From positions 24,461 to 88,460 of the forward strand of contig CAZJPN010000006.1 in NCBI GenBank assembly GCA_964547905.1: a stretch of 64,000 nt of DNA, in the 5' to 3' direction. This document shows positions 7,217 to 16,313 of this stretch, in pieces (position 1 is the first letter of the stretch; the number at the start of each line of letters is the position of its first letter). Source of the DNA: JAJYLM01 sp964547905 (GTDB taxonomy: Bacteria > JAMCPX01). Position numbers and translations under genes: made by a program. The notes beneath the pieces were generated by a model. That model searched no databases and had not been told where the DNA came from. It saw only the letters and a program-made list of their open reading frames with translations.

Positions 7217-9397
7217 TTAAAGTCCTCTATTATAGGCATTCTTTAGTTCTTCGACAGATACAGACACCATATTGTTTATGGTCAAGCTTTTACCGCGGAC
7301 CACGCCTATCATCGTGCACGGTATATTGTAATTTCGTGCCATTTCTTTTATTTTGTCAATATGCTTATGTGCCGACGTTATTACTATTCTGTGCTGAGAC
7401 TCTGAAAACAATTCTATGTCAGGTCTATAACGCCATTTCATATTCAGTCTTGCACCTTTATCCCCCACAATTGCACACTGTGCAATTGTGACGGCAAGTC
7501 CGCCTTCAGAACAATCGGAAGCTGATTTGATCATGCTCATTTTGTTCATTGCGAACAAAAGATTGATAATCCTCTTCTCGGTTTCGGGTGATACATTCGG
7601 AGTCCTGCCTGCTATTTTTCCTGTCGTTAACTTAAAATATTCACTACCTCCGCACTCATCAAGGGTTTCTCCGAGCAGTATGATTGAATCTCCGTTATCC
7701 TTGAAATCCGGCGTTATCCTGTCCTTTATATTGTCTATAAGACCAACCATTCCTATCACCGGGGTCGGATAGATCGATTTGCCCTCTGTTTCGTTGTAAA
7801 AACTGACATTGCCGCTTACGACAGGGATATCCATTGCAAGACATGCGGATGCGATACCGTTTATGGATTCTATGAATTGCCACATCACGTCGGGATTCTC
7901 GGGATTGCCGAAGTTCAGGCAATCCGTAAGTGCAAGCGGTCTTGCTCCAACGCAGGCTATATTACGCGCTGCCTCGCATACTGCGATCTCCGAACCCGCA
8001 TAAGGGGCAAGATATGTATATCTTGAATTTCCGTCCGTCGTTATTGCTATGCCTTTGTGTGTGCCTTTGATCCTTATCAGGGCGGCATCAGCACCAGGTT
8101 TTATGACCGTATCCGTACCAACACTATGGTCGTACTGTTCATACACCCATGCTTTACTGCTTATCGTTGGAGATGAAAGCAGTTTTATCAATACCTCTTT
8201 GTAATCTTTTGGTTCCGGTATCTGCTCCGAGGCATTTATTACCAGGGTGTTTGTTATGTATTCCGGCATGCATGCATGTCTATTATAAACGGGTGCCTTG
8301 TCGACAAGTATACCAAGCGGCAGCTTTGCCTGCATATTGTTGTTTGCCTTAACAACGATCTCATTGGATTCTATAAGCCTGCCGATCAGACTGACATCGA
8401 GATTCCATTTCTTGAATACGGCCTCCACAGCCTTCTCATGTCCCTTCTTTGCTATGATCAGCATCCTCTCCTGTGATTCTGAGAGCATAATCTCGTACGG
8501 CTGCATACCTTCTTCTCTCTGCGGCACTCTATCAAGATCGATTTCAATGCCGAGTCCGCCCTTTGCAGCCATTTCTACCGAGGATGAGGTAAGGCCTGCA
8601 GCACCCATATCCTGAATCGCAACAATATGATTGTTTTTCATTAACTCAAGGCATGCCTCCATCAGAAGCTTTTCCATGAAAGGATCCCCGACCTGTACAG
8701 TCGGTTTTAACACCGCAGTCTCATCGGTAAAGCTTGCAGATGCCATGGTGGCTCCGTGTATTCCGTCCCTGCCTGTTTTTGAGCCGACATAGAACACAGG
8801 ATTCCCGGCACCCGATGCCTTTGCGAGGAAAATCCTGTCGTCCGAAACCACGCCTACTGCCATTGCATTGACAAGGATATTGTCTTTGTATGCGGCATCG
8901 AAATATATCTCTCCGCCCACGGTCGGGATACCCATACAGTTGCCGTAGCCTGCTATGCCTGCTATGACACCGTCAACAAGATATCTCATTTTTTCGTCGG
9001 ACGGCTCCCCGAACCTTAAAGAATCAAGAATGGCAACAGGCCTTGCTCCCATAGTAAAGACATCCCTGAGGATGCCTCCGACTCCGGTTGCAGCACCATT
9101 GTATGGTTCTATGAACGAAGGATGATTATGGCTTTCCATCTTGAATACAACGGCAAGTCCGTCTCCTATGGAGACCACACCTGCGTTTTCTCCGGGACCT
9201 ATGATAACATCCTTACCGAAGGAAGGCATGCGCTTTAGGTATGGCCTTGAGCTCTTGTAGCTGCAGTGTTCGCTCCACATTGCAGAAAAGATCCATAGCT
9301 CCGTAATGTTCGGCTCCCTGCCTATATACCCAACGATCTTTTTATATTCATCCCCTGTAAGATTTAGCTCTTTCAGTATCTTGTCTAAATTTTCCAT
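7217..9397 (-). CDS. purL: Phosphoribosylformylglycinamidine synthase subunit PurL (small type)
   Basis: The 726-residue PurL is the ATP-dependent synthase of the three-part FGAM synthase, working with PurS and PurQ. WSEHCSYKSSR lies near the N-terminus, followed by GPGENAGVVSIGDG and ESHNHPSFIEPYNGAATG. The second half has the duplicated ATP-grasp-like AIR-synthase fold with ALTDCLNFGNPE and SGNVSFYNET. There is no fused glutaminase domain, as expected when purQ is separate. The start lies one base after the purQ stop, giving the order purS-purQ-purL-purF. Confidence 0.96.
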   Translation of the reverse strand: MENLDKILKELNLTGDEYKKIVGYIGREPNITELWIFSAMWSEHCSYKSSRPYLKRMPSFGKDVIIGPGENAGVVSIGDGLAVVFKMESHNHPSFIEPYNGAATGVGGILRDVFTMGARPVAILDSLRFGEPSDEKMRYLVDGVIAGIAGYGNCMGIPTVGGEIYFDAAYKDNILVNAMAVGVVSDDRIFLAKASGAGNPVFYVGSKTGRDGIHGATMASASFTDETAVLKPTVQVGDPFMEKLLMEACLELMKNNHIVAIQDMGAAGLTSSSVEMAAKGGLGIEIDLDRVPQREEGMQPYEIMLSESQERMLIIAKKGHEKAVEAVFKKWNLDVSLIGRLIESNEIVVKANNNMQAKLPLGILVDKAPVYNRHACMPEYITNTLVINASEQIPEPKDYKEVLIKLLSSPTISSKAWVYEQYDHSVGTDTVIKPGADAALIRIKGTHKGIAITTDGNSRYTYLAPYAGSEIAVCEAARNIACVGARPLALTDCLNFGNPENPDVMWQFIESINGIASACLAMDIPVVSGNVSFYNETEGKSIYPTPVIGMVGLIDNIKDRITPDFKDNGDSIILLGETLDECGGSEYFKLTTGKIAGRTPNVSPETEKRIINLLFAMNKMSMIKSASDCSEGGLAVTIAQCAIVGDKGARLNMKWRYRPDIELFSESQHRIVITSAHKHIDKIKEMARNYNIPCTMIGVVRGKSLTINNMVSVSVEELKNAYNRGL

Positions 9398-9398
9398 A

Positions 9399-10097
9399 TT
9401 ATGCCAGTGCCTTTTTTATTGAAAGGAAGATGCCCTTGCCGTCATCCTTCCCGAGTATACTGTCGGACGCCCTTTCAGGATGAGGCATCATTGCAAGTAT
9501 GTTGACTCCATTATTGCATATACCGGCAATGTTGTTCATGGAGCCGTTGGGATTCGATTGCTCTGTTGTAGTGCCCGTTTTATCGACATACCTGAATACA
9601 ACTTGTTTGTTTTCCTCGAGAGACTTGAGTGTTTGTTCCGATCCGTAATAATTGCCCTCGGCATGTGCTATTGGGATTTTTATAATATCGCCCCTTTTAT
9701 AGAGTAATGTGAAGGGGGTATCATTTCGTTCGACCCTGATGTACACATCCCTGCATATAAATTTCAGTGTATTGTTTTTCTGCATGGCGCCGGGAAGCAT
9801 CATTGCTTCAAGCAATATCTGGAAGCCATTGCATATTCCGAGAACAAGCCCTTTATTTTCTATATAGTCTTTCAGTGCTTCCATGACAGGGGAGAAACGT
9901 GCAAGAGCTCCTGCTCTAAGATAATCTCCATAAGAAAACCCGCCCGGTATTACGATTAACTGATAATTCTTCAGTGTCTTTCTTTCATACCAGACGTAAT
10001 CAACCTCAAACCTCATTGTCTGTTTTAGCGTGTAATAGGTATCCCTGTCGCAGTTTGTCCCCGGGAACACTATTACACCCGCTTTTGGTCTCGGCAT
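9399..10097 (-). CDS. purQ: Phosphoribosylformylglycinamidine synthase glutaminase subunit PurQ
   Basis: This class I glutamine amidotransferase (232 residues) feeds ammonia to PurL. PGTNCDRDT lies near the N-terminus and GGFSYGDYLRAGA follows. The nucleophile elbow LGICNGFQ carries the catalytic Cys, and the His-Glu pair appears in MMPHPERA near the C-terminus. The gene is packed between purS (2 bases) and purL (1 base), so the three subunits are probably made in step. Confidence 0.95.
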   Translation of the reverse strand: MPRPKAGVIVFPGTNCDRDTYYTLKQTMRFEVDYVWYERKTLKNYQLIVIPGGFSYGDYLRAGALARFSPVMEALKDYIENKGLVLGICNGFQILLEAMMLPGAMQKNNTLKFICRDVYIRVERNDTPFTLLYKRGDIIKIPIAHAEGNYYGSEQTLKSLEENKQVVFRYVDKTGTTTEQSNPNGSMNNIAGICNNGVNILAMMPHPERASDSILGKDDGKGIFLSIKKALA

Positions 10098-10099
10098 GA

Positions 10100-10345
10100 T
10101 TATTCCTCTACGATCTCGAATGTGAAATCCTCGATTACCTTGTTTACCAGCAGTGTTTCACACATCTTCTGTACATCGGATTGTGCCGAGCCTTTATCTT
10201 TGGCATCAAGCTTAATCTCGACATATTTACCGATCCTGACATCCTGTATGCTGTTAAACCCAAGCCTGCCAAGTGCACCTGATACAGCTTTACCCTGAGG
10301 GTCGAGTATGCCTTTTTTCGGTTTTATAAATATTTTTGCAAGCAT
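10100..10345 (-). CDS. purS: Phosphoribosylformylglycinamidine synthase subunit PurS
   Basis: An 81-residue PurS, the small dimeric subunit that bridges PurL and PurQ and helps channel ammonia. The family pattern is clear: an N-terminal beta strand, then KKGILDPQGKAV and LGRLGFNSIQDVRIGKY. An AGGAG Shine-Dalgarno lies about 7 bases before the ATG. It starts 46 bases downstream of the PHP-domain gene, so either the run begins here or transcription enters from that gene. No purine riboswitch-like structure was seen in the short gap. Confidence 0.93.
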   Translation of the reverse strand: MLAKIFIKPKKGILDPQGKAVSGALGRLGFNSIQDVRIGKYVEIKLDAKDKGSAQSDVQKMCETLLVNKVIEDFTFEIVEE

Positions 10346-10391
10346 GTTAAGCTCCTATTTTCTATTCAGACTTTTTATCAGCTCTTTTTCT

Positions 10392-11831
10392 TTACGCCTT
10401 TTTTCTCGATTCACTTATGTAAAGCCAGAGAATAACTATTATCAACACACCAATTGAATAAAACAATAATACCTGTATGACTGTCAATAAAAGTGTATTC
10501 TCAACCGGTATAAATGTAAACCTGGCTATCATCCTTACGGCATAGTAAAGCGACACAAGTCCTGCTCCGATAAAACATACGTATGGAAGTAAAGCAGGTT
10601 TGTCATAGAAAAACAGCTTATGAGCCTTGCGGTAAATGGTATACAATGCCCACAGTAAAAATGTCCATACGACCCATGACAGGTAATCTGCTAATGACAG
10701 GGTCGAAAAATAATAATAAAAATCGAAAACCGGAGCAAATATAAACCTCGTTCTGCCCCAGTATTGATGAGGATAGTCGTATATAATAGGTATGATACTG
10801 TTGTTCTGTTTGTTGTGTAACATCGAGATGATTATATGCTGTAACTGCGGCAGGTTGTATTCTGTAAAGCCTGGTATATGAAATGCTGTCCATGTGTAGG
10901 CATAATCGCCCCAGCCGTGCCAGTCGCTTGAGGCGAGCAATGGAATATGGTACTTTTGGGAGACTTGATATGCCATAGTTCTTATCCCGGAGGTGAGGTA
11001 CTGTTTGTGTCCCGCGTTAGCTATTTCAAAGGCATCTACGCCGTCATGAATATAATGATGCAGATCGATTTTACCGTCCAACCACCATAAAGCAAGGACC
11101 AGTGCACCTCCTTGTTTGTGCACGGCATCGGCAAGGTTCTTCACCGTGGCAGGGCAGTCCGGACACCACCCCGCGACAGAACTGGTTATGCCGAGTGCCA
11201 AAAAATAATGTGGATCATCTCTTGCCCGTATCTCTTCACCGATCATGGATTTATAAGGGGTTGTCATGGAAAGGTCCTGTTCCGCTATACCGCCTTTTAT
11301 GTTGTAATGCTCCGTTACAAACCATGCATCGAATCCCTGTTTTGCATGCCAGTCTAAATTTTGCAGAGGATTTACAAGTCCGTCATGCGAATAGAATGTA
11401 TGAGAGTGCGGGTCAACAATACAATAATTCCTGTTAGGTGCTATTCTGAGTAAAGGGAACGGCGTAAAGAGTATATAGACTATGAACAATGAGAATGCGA
11501 AAACATAGCCGATTATGTACACGAGCAGCTTTGAATAACGGTTTTTTATAAACACGAAGAATAAAACAAATAATAAACCCCAAGTAAATAATGCAATACT
11601 CTCTTGTTTTAGATAATGATTTGTACTCAAATAAATAGGAATACCGATAAATGGTGCAAACACTTGATTCATTGCAGGCATCAATAGTTTAAAGTTATGA
11701 ATAGGCATATCTGTTGCTGCATTGATCAGCCCGTAAGTGCCGACAGGCAGTATCTCCAGCACGGTAATTGTAACAATAAAGAAAGCGAGAAAGGGATGTG
11801 TTTTGATAATTTTTCTAAACGATAATTTCAT
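10392..11831 (-). CDS. Membrane-embedded PHP-domain phosphoesterase-like protein
   Basis: A 479-residue protein with about four transmembrane segments, a soluble PHP domain (roughly residues 135-330) and about three to four further membrane segments. The PHP metal-binding motifs are visible: DPHSHTFYSHDG (motif I), FVTEHYN (II), IGEEIRA (III) and ASSDWHGWG near the end (IV). The trinuclear metal site of PHP hydrolases therefore looks intact. Known PHP enzymes hydrolyse phosphate esters such as histidinol phosphate, or act as nucleases in DNA polymerases. The substrate of this membrane version is unknown. It lies directly upstream of purS on the same strand. Whether the active domain faces the cytoplasm or periplasm was not determined. 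Confidence 0.75.
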   Translation of the reverse strand: MKLSFRKIIKTHPFLAFFIVTITVLEILPVGTYGLINAATDMPIHNFKLLMPAMNQVFAPFIGIPIYLSTNHYLKQESIALFTWGLLFVLFFVFIKNRYSKLLVYIIGYVFAFSLFIVYILFTPFPLLRIAPNRNYCIVDPHSHTFYSHDGLVNPLQNLDWHAKQGFDAWFVTEHYNIKGGIAEQDLSMTTPYKSMIGEEIRARDDPHYFLALGITSSVAGWCPDCPATVKNLADAVHKQGGALVLALWWLDGKIDLHHYIHDGVDAFEIANAGHKQYLTSGIRTMAYQVSQKYHIPLLASSDWHGWGDYAYTWTAFHIPGFTEYNLPQLQHIIISMLHNKQNNSIIPIIYDYPHQYWGRTRFIFAPVFDFYYYFSTLSLADYLSWVVWTFLLWALYTIYRKAHKLFFYDKPALLPYVCFIGAGLVSLYYAVRMIARFTFIPVENTLLLTVIQVLLFYSIGVLIIVILWLYISESRKKA

Positions 11832-12003
11832 ATTTCCCGTCTATATTTAGTAATTCCCACCATCCCTTTTGGTAAAGGCGGGGTACCCTGTCAAAGGCGT
11901 GTTCAGGAGTATATTTTCTTGCCGGGACAGCAACAATGCATATATTTTCATAAGACAGTAATATTATATAAAACATGAAACTGCAAGAAATTCTTTGTAA
12001 CAT
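11815..12003 (-). CDS. Possible small protein of unknown function
   Basis: A 62-codon frame whose end overlaps the start of the PHP gene by 17 bases, an arrangement compatible with translational coupling. It has a hydrophobic N-terminal third and a charged C-terminal part. I recognise no family. No Shine-Dalgarno precedes the ATG and the frame could be chance. It could also be a remnant of a longer gene cut off by the nrdJ promoter region. Confidence 0.25.
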   Translation of the reverse strand: MLQRISCSFMFYIILLSYENICIVAVPARKYTPEHAFDRVPRLYQKGWWELLNIDGKYEIIV

Positions 12004-12054
12004 ATTATAAAAATTGATTGTTTTTGTGTGTTATTTTGAACACAAAAAATCCTG

Positions 12055-12082
12055 TTGACATGGATAAAAATAACTATATATA
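12055..12082 (+). promoter_or_regulatory. Sigma-70-type promoter of nrdJ
   Basis: A perfect -35 TTGACA lies at 12055-12060. A TATATA -10 lies at 12077-12082 after a 16-base spacer. The -10 sits inside the first NrdR-like box, so repressor binding there would block RNA polymerase. Transcription would begin about 30 bases before the nrdJ ATG. Confidence 0.7.
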
Positions 12083-12116
12083 GTTGGTAACAGTCTAAAC
12101 TATACTATATATAGGA
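12072..12116 (+). promoter_or_regulatory. Paired NrdR-like boxes upstream of nrdJ
   Basis: Two copies of ACTATATATAG occur at 12073-12083 and 12104-12114. The first is the centre of a perfect 14-base palindrome, AACTATATATAGTT (12072-12085). The copies are offset by exactly 31 bp, about three helical turns. NrdR, the nucleotide-sensing repressor of ribonucleotide reductase genes, is known to bind paired 16-bp boxes of this AT-rich form with spacing near 31-32 bp. Box 1 covers the -10 element. Box 2 runs into the AGGAGG Shine-Dalgarno of nrdJ (12113-12118). No nrdR gene is in the window. Confidence 0.75.
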
Positions 12117-12122
12117 GGGTGT

Positions 12123-14459
12123 ATGGATAGAAATACAGATATAAATATAAGACATTTAATTCCGCCGTTTGCATTAAACCTTACGGAAAATTCAAAGAAG
12201 GTACTTGAAAAAAGGTATCTCAAAAGGAATGAATCCGGTATTCCCGTTGAAACCGCTGAAGAGATGTTCTTGCGTGTCGCTTACAATATAGCAAAGGTCG
12301 ATGCCAATTATGACCCATCTGCCGATATAGAACAACTGACATACATGTTTTATGAAATGATGGCGAGTCTCGAATTCCTGCCTAATTCTCCTACGCTTAT
12401 GAATGCAGGCAGGGAGCTTGGTCAACTGTCAGCGTGTTTTGTTTTGCCTGTTGAAGATTCCATGGAAAGTATATTCGAGACCATTAAAAATACAGCACTG
12501 ATACATAAAAGCGGCGGAGGCACGGGCTTTTCCTTTTCAAGGATACGTCCCAAAAATGATGTTGTACTTTCCACAAAGGGCATATCAAGCGGTCCGATAT
12601 CCTTTATGACAGTGTTTGATGCCGCAACCGAGACCATAAAGCAGGGAGGAACAAGAAGGGGCGCTAATATGGGAATACTCAGGGTGGATCATCCCGATAT
12701 ACTCGAATTTATACATTCAAAAGAAAAGACAGATAAGCTGAACAACTTTAACATATCCGTAGCACTTACAGAAGATTTTATGAAGGCTGTTGAGGAAAAC
12801 AGCGATTTTGAGCTTATGAATCCAAGGACAAAACAACCGGGCGGCAAGTTAAATGCAAAAGAGGTATTTAACAGTATAATACACCATGCATGGCTTACAG
12901 GCGAACCGGGTATCATATTTCTCGATCGCATCAACAGGGCAAATCCTACACCTCACAAAGGTGAGATCGAAAGTACCAATCCGTGCGGGGAGCAGCCTCT
13001 TTTACCTTATGAATCATGCAACCTCGGATCGATAAACCTATCCTTAATGGTAAGGGATGGGAAAATAGATTTTGACAAGCTTAATCGGATCTCAAGAGAT
13101 GCGGTACATTTTTTGGATAATGTAATAGATGCCAACAAATTCCCGCTTCCCAAGATCGAGGAGATGACGAAAGCGAACAGAAAGATAGGACTTGGGGTAA
13201 TGGGGTTTGCAGATATGCTTATCATGCTGGAAGTCCCGTATGATTCAGATGAAGCAATAGATATTGCAAATAAGGTAATGAAAACAATACAGGATCAGGG
13301 CAGGGAGGAGTCTTATGAGCTTGCAGAGAAAAGGAGTGCATTCCCGAACTTCAAAGACAGCTCTTATGATGTTCCCGGCGCAATGCCTTTACGCAACGCA
13401 ACAATCACCACGATAGCTCCAACAGGCACGCTCAGCATAATTGCCGGTGTATCGAGCGGCATAGAACCCGTTTTTGCACTTGCATATACAAGGAATGTCC
13501 TTGAAAACACGAAACTTCCGGAGATACACCCATTATTTTTTGACAGAGCGAAAAAGGAACATTTTTATTCGGATACACTCGTAAAAAAGATAGCCGAGAA
13601 GGGAAGTGCACGAGATATAGAGGAAGTGCCTGTTAAATGGCAGAAGGTATTCGGGGTTGCACATGATATTACGCCTCTATGGCATATAAGAATGCAGGCA
13701 GCCTTTCAAAATTATGTGGATAATGCGGTTAGTAAAACGGTAAACTTTCACAACAATGCAACCGAGCATGAAGTTGAAGAGGTTTACCGGCTTGCTTATA
13801 AACTTGGATGCAAGGGTGTGACTGTTTACAGGGACGGCAGCAGAGAAAGCCAGGTCCTTACTGTTATGGGCAGTCAACAAAGAGCAAAAGATGAAACAGG
13901 CATACAAAAAGAATCGTCATCTCCAAAGCCGAGGCCCGAGGTAATATCTGGTACAACAAGAAGGATGACAACAGGGTGTGGAAACCTTTATGTTACAATT
14001 AACGAGGATGAGGAAGGTCCGTTCGAGGTCTTTGCCGCCATGGGAAAGGCAGGAGGATGCAGTTCATCTCAGACAGAGGCTATATCAAGGCTGATATCAC
14101 TTTCATTGAGGTCGGGGATTGACAGGGAAACTATCATAAAGCAATTGAAAGGCGTAAGGTGTCCTGCACCTGCACGAGAGAGAGGAGGAGGAGTTATCCT
14201 CTCGTGTGCGGATGCCATTGCAAAGGCAATCGAGAGGCATCTTGAAGAAAGCCAAGGTAAACAAACCGATAATAAATTGACATTCTCTCTTGATGCATCA
14301 AATATTACCGGTATAAATGCCAAACATAACATAAAAGAAACGCCGTATGTGCTGGAAGGTGATATGCTTTATCCGTCGTGTCCCGAATGCGGGAGTGTTA
14401 TGATGCCATCAGAGGGCTGCTACACATGTCCGAGCTGCGGATATTCAAAGTGTCTGTAA
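12123..14459 (+). CDS. nrdJ: Adenosylcobalamin-dependent (class II) ribonucleoside-diphosphate reductase
   Basis: A 778-residue NrdJ that makes deoxyribonucleotides with a cobalamin-derived radical. The substrate and active-site segment NSPTLMNAG is followed by SACFVLPV with the first redox Cys (about 104). The active-site loop STNPCGEQPLL carries Asn-x-Cys-x-Glu (about 286-290). The APTGTLSIIAG phosphate loop follows. The C-terminal region has the TSCPD-type block around AGGCSSSQTEA, then a tail with CPECG and CPSCG pairs that probably relays reducing equivalents. No N-terminal ATP cone is evident, so allosteric overall-activity control may be absent. The glutaredoxin at 18110 is a possible reductant partner. 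NrdR-like boxes precede the gene. Confidence 0.95.
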   Translation: MDRNTDINIRHLIPPFALNLTENSKKVLEKRYLKRNESGIPVETAEEMFLRVAYNIAKVDANYDPSADIEQLTYMFYEMMASLEFLPNSPTLMNAGRELGQLSACFVLPVEDSMESIFETIKNTALIHKSGGGTGFSFSRIRPKNDVVLSTKGISSGPISFMTVFDAATETIKQGGTRRGANMGILRVDHPDILEFIHSKEKTDKLNNFNISVALTEDFMKAVEENSDFELMNPRTKQPGGKLNAKEVFNSIIHHAWLTGEPGIIFLDRINRANPTPHKGEIESTNPCGEQPLLPYESCNLGSINLSLMVRDGKIDFDKLNRISRDAVHFLDNVIDANKFPLPKIEEMTKANRKIGLGVMGFADMLIMLEVPYDSDEAIDIANKVMKTIQDQGREESYELAEKRSAFPNFKDSSYDVPGAMPLRNATITTIAPTGTLSIIAGVSSGIEPVFALAYTRNVLENTKLPEIHPLFFDRAKKEHFYSDTLVKKIAEKGSARDIEEVPVKWQKVFGVAHDITPLWHIRMQAAFQNYVDNAVSKTVNFHNNATEHEVEEVYRLAYKLGCKGVTVYRDGSRESQVLTVMGSQQRAKDETGIQKESSSPKPRPEVISGTTRRMTTGCGNLYVTINEDEEGPFEVFAAMGKAGGCSSSQTEAISRLISLSLRSGIDRETIIKQLKGVRCPAPARERGGGVILSCADAIAKAIERHLEESQGKQTDNKLTFSLDASNITGINAKHNIKETPYVLEGDMLYPSCPECGSVMMPSEGCYTCPSCGYSKCL

Positions 14460-14582
14460 CCACAAAAATTTCGATTAAACCGTGGAGTTTAAAAAAAACG
14501 TGTTGTAAAATATTCAACAAACAATTTAACAAGCTCCAAACAACGTGCATGTATTTTAATATAAGCATGAAAGGAGATTTCA

Positions 14583-16253
14583 ATGGAAAAAATCTGGATG
14601 AAATATTGGCCAGAAGATGTACCCAGGGAAGTAGTGTTTAGCGAGGGAAAAATCCCAGCTTTTGAATATCTCAGAATTCATGCCAAACGTACTCCAAACA
14701 AGATAGCGATAATCTATTATGGCAGGGAGGTCACTTACAGGGAGCTTGACGAATCGTCGGACAGGTTTGCCAATTATCTGCTCGATCTTGGTCTGGTAAA
14801 GGGTGACCGGATAGGATTATTTCTTGGTAATAGTCCACAGTATGCCATAGCTCATTTTGGAATTCAGAAGATGGGTGGGATTGTTTGTCCCATTTCTCCA
14901 TTGTTCAAGGAAATGGAACTTAAATATGAGGTAAACGATGCCGGTATGAAATGCCTTGTAACCCTCGACATCTTTATGCCGATCGTTAAAAAAGCGCTTC
15001 ATGATATGCCAACTCTTTTGAGCATTGTTACCACAAATTTCCACGACTATATGCCTGCCCAACCTACGATAAACATCGTTGATTATATGAGCATCGCAAA
15101 ACAAAAGGTATCGGGTACCCAGGATTTTATGGAAATTATCGAAAAATGGAAAGTCGATCCCCCTTCAGTAAAGATAAACCTGGAACATGATATCGCCCTT
15201 TTCGAATACACCGGTGGAACAACAGGACTTCCCAAGGGAGCTATGCTCAGTCACTATGCTCACCTATTTAAACCTTCGGCAGCGGCAACCATTAATGGTT
15301 TTGATGAGAGCAATATAGTATTAACAACGATGCCGTTTTTCCACATTGCAGGTATGCTTTTTTTAATCGCGCCAGTCCTTAGAGGTGCGATTAACATTAT
15401 GCTTACTCAGTTCGATCCATTGTCCGTACTCCAGGCCATTGACAGATACAAGGCTAACTTCTGGTACAGTATGGTACCCATGAACCTTGCCGTAATGAAG
15501 CACCAGGAATCTGCTCAGTATGATCTGAGCAGTCTGAAGCTTAATCCGTGTACCTCATTTGTGGTAGCTTTAAACGAGAAGATAGCTCAACAGTGGAAAA
15601 TTTTTACCAAGGGATGCGAACTTCTTGAAGGTGCCTATGGTTTGAGCGAGACCCATACTCTCGATACTTTCTTGCCGCGCCCCAGAATTAAGTATGGTAG
15701 CGTAGGAATTCCAAGCTTCGAGGAGGAGATCAAAATAATGGATTTTAACGACAAGACCAAAGAGCTGCCCGTTGGTGAGGAGGGAGAAATCGTCCTTCGC
15801 AATCCTGGATGTATGAAAGGATACTGGAACAAACCAGAAGAGTCAGCAAACACCCTGATTGACGGGTTTATACATACAGGTGATGTTGGAAGGTTTGACG
15901 AGGATGGTTACCTCTATTGGTTGGGAAGAAAGAAAGAGATGATCAAGGTATCAGGTTTTTCTATATTTCCTGAGGAAGTCGAAGCCCTCATAAACCAACA
16001 TCCAGCCGTTTTGGAGAATGCTGTAATACCGATCGGTGATGCTAAAAAAGGAGAAGCAGTCAAGACATTTATCGTGCTGAAACCCGATTACACAGGTAAA
16101 GTTACGACTGAGGAAATCATCGAATGGGCAAAAGGAAACATGTCGCCACAAAAGGTTCCAGCCTCTGTAGAGTTTCGAAAAGAACTACCCAAGCAAGGAG
16201 TTAAGCTAATGCGTCGGATCCTACGAGATGAGGAAGAAGAGAAAAAACTTTAA
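14583..16253 (+). CDS. Acyl-CoA synthetase / AMP-dependent ligase
   Basis: A 556-residue ANL-superfamily adenylating enzyme that would activate a carboxylic acid as acyl-AMP and pass it to CoA. The P-loop TGGTTGLPKG lies at about 210-219. The A5 motif GAYGLSETH and the hinge region GDVGRFDEDGYLYWLGRKKEMIK are present. The C-terminal lysine region reads VKLMRRILR. A GGAGAT Shine-Dalgarno precedes the ATG. The substrate, whether fatty or aromatic acid, cannot be told. It is 123 bases after nrdJ without a visible terminator. The acyl-CoA dehydrogenase at 60033 is far away, so a shared pathway is only possible. Confidence 0.85.
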   Translation: MEKIWMKYWPEDVPREVVFSEGKIPAFEYLRIHAKRTPNKIAIIYYGREVTYRELDESSDRFANYLLDLGLVKGDRIGLFLGNSPQYAIAHFGIQKMGGIVCPISPLFKEMELKYEVNDAGMKCLVTLDIFMPIVKKALHDMPTLLSIVTTNFHDYMPAQPTINIVDYMSIAKQKVSGTQDFMEIIEKWKVDPPSVKINLEHDIALFEYTGGTTGLPKGAMLSHYAHLFKPSAAATINGFDESNIVLTTMPFFHIAGMLFLIAPVLRGAINIMLTQFDPLSVLQAIDRYKANFWYSMVPMNLAVMKHQESAQYDLSSLKLNPCTSFVVALNEKIAQQWKIFTKGCELLEGAYGLSETHTLDTFLPRPRIKYGSVGIPSFEEEIKIMDFNDKTKELPVGEEGEIVLRNPGCMKGYWNKPEESANTLIDGFIHTGDVGRFDEDGYLYWLGRKKEMIKVSGFSIFPEEVEALINQHPAVLENAVIPIGDAKKGEAVKTFIVLKPDYTGKVTTEEIIEWAKGNMSPQKVPASVEFRKELPKQGVKLMRRILRDEEEEKKL

Positions 16254-16313
16254 ATAGTGATCATTTTATGGGTTAAAACAGGAATCAACAGCGTTTGTTT
16301 GCGGCAATCGACT

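Noticed and set aside
12004..12122. A cobalamin riboswitch before the B12-dependent reductase gene
   Set aside because: The leader between promoter and ATG is only about 30 bases, too short for one; NrdR-like boxes explain the sequence better.
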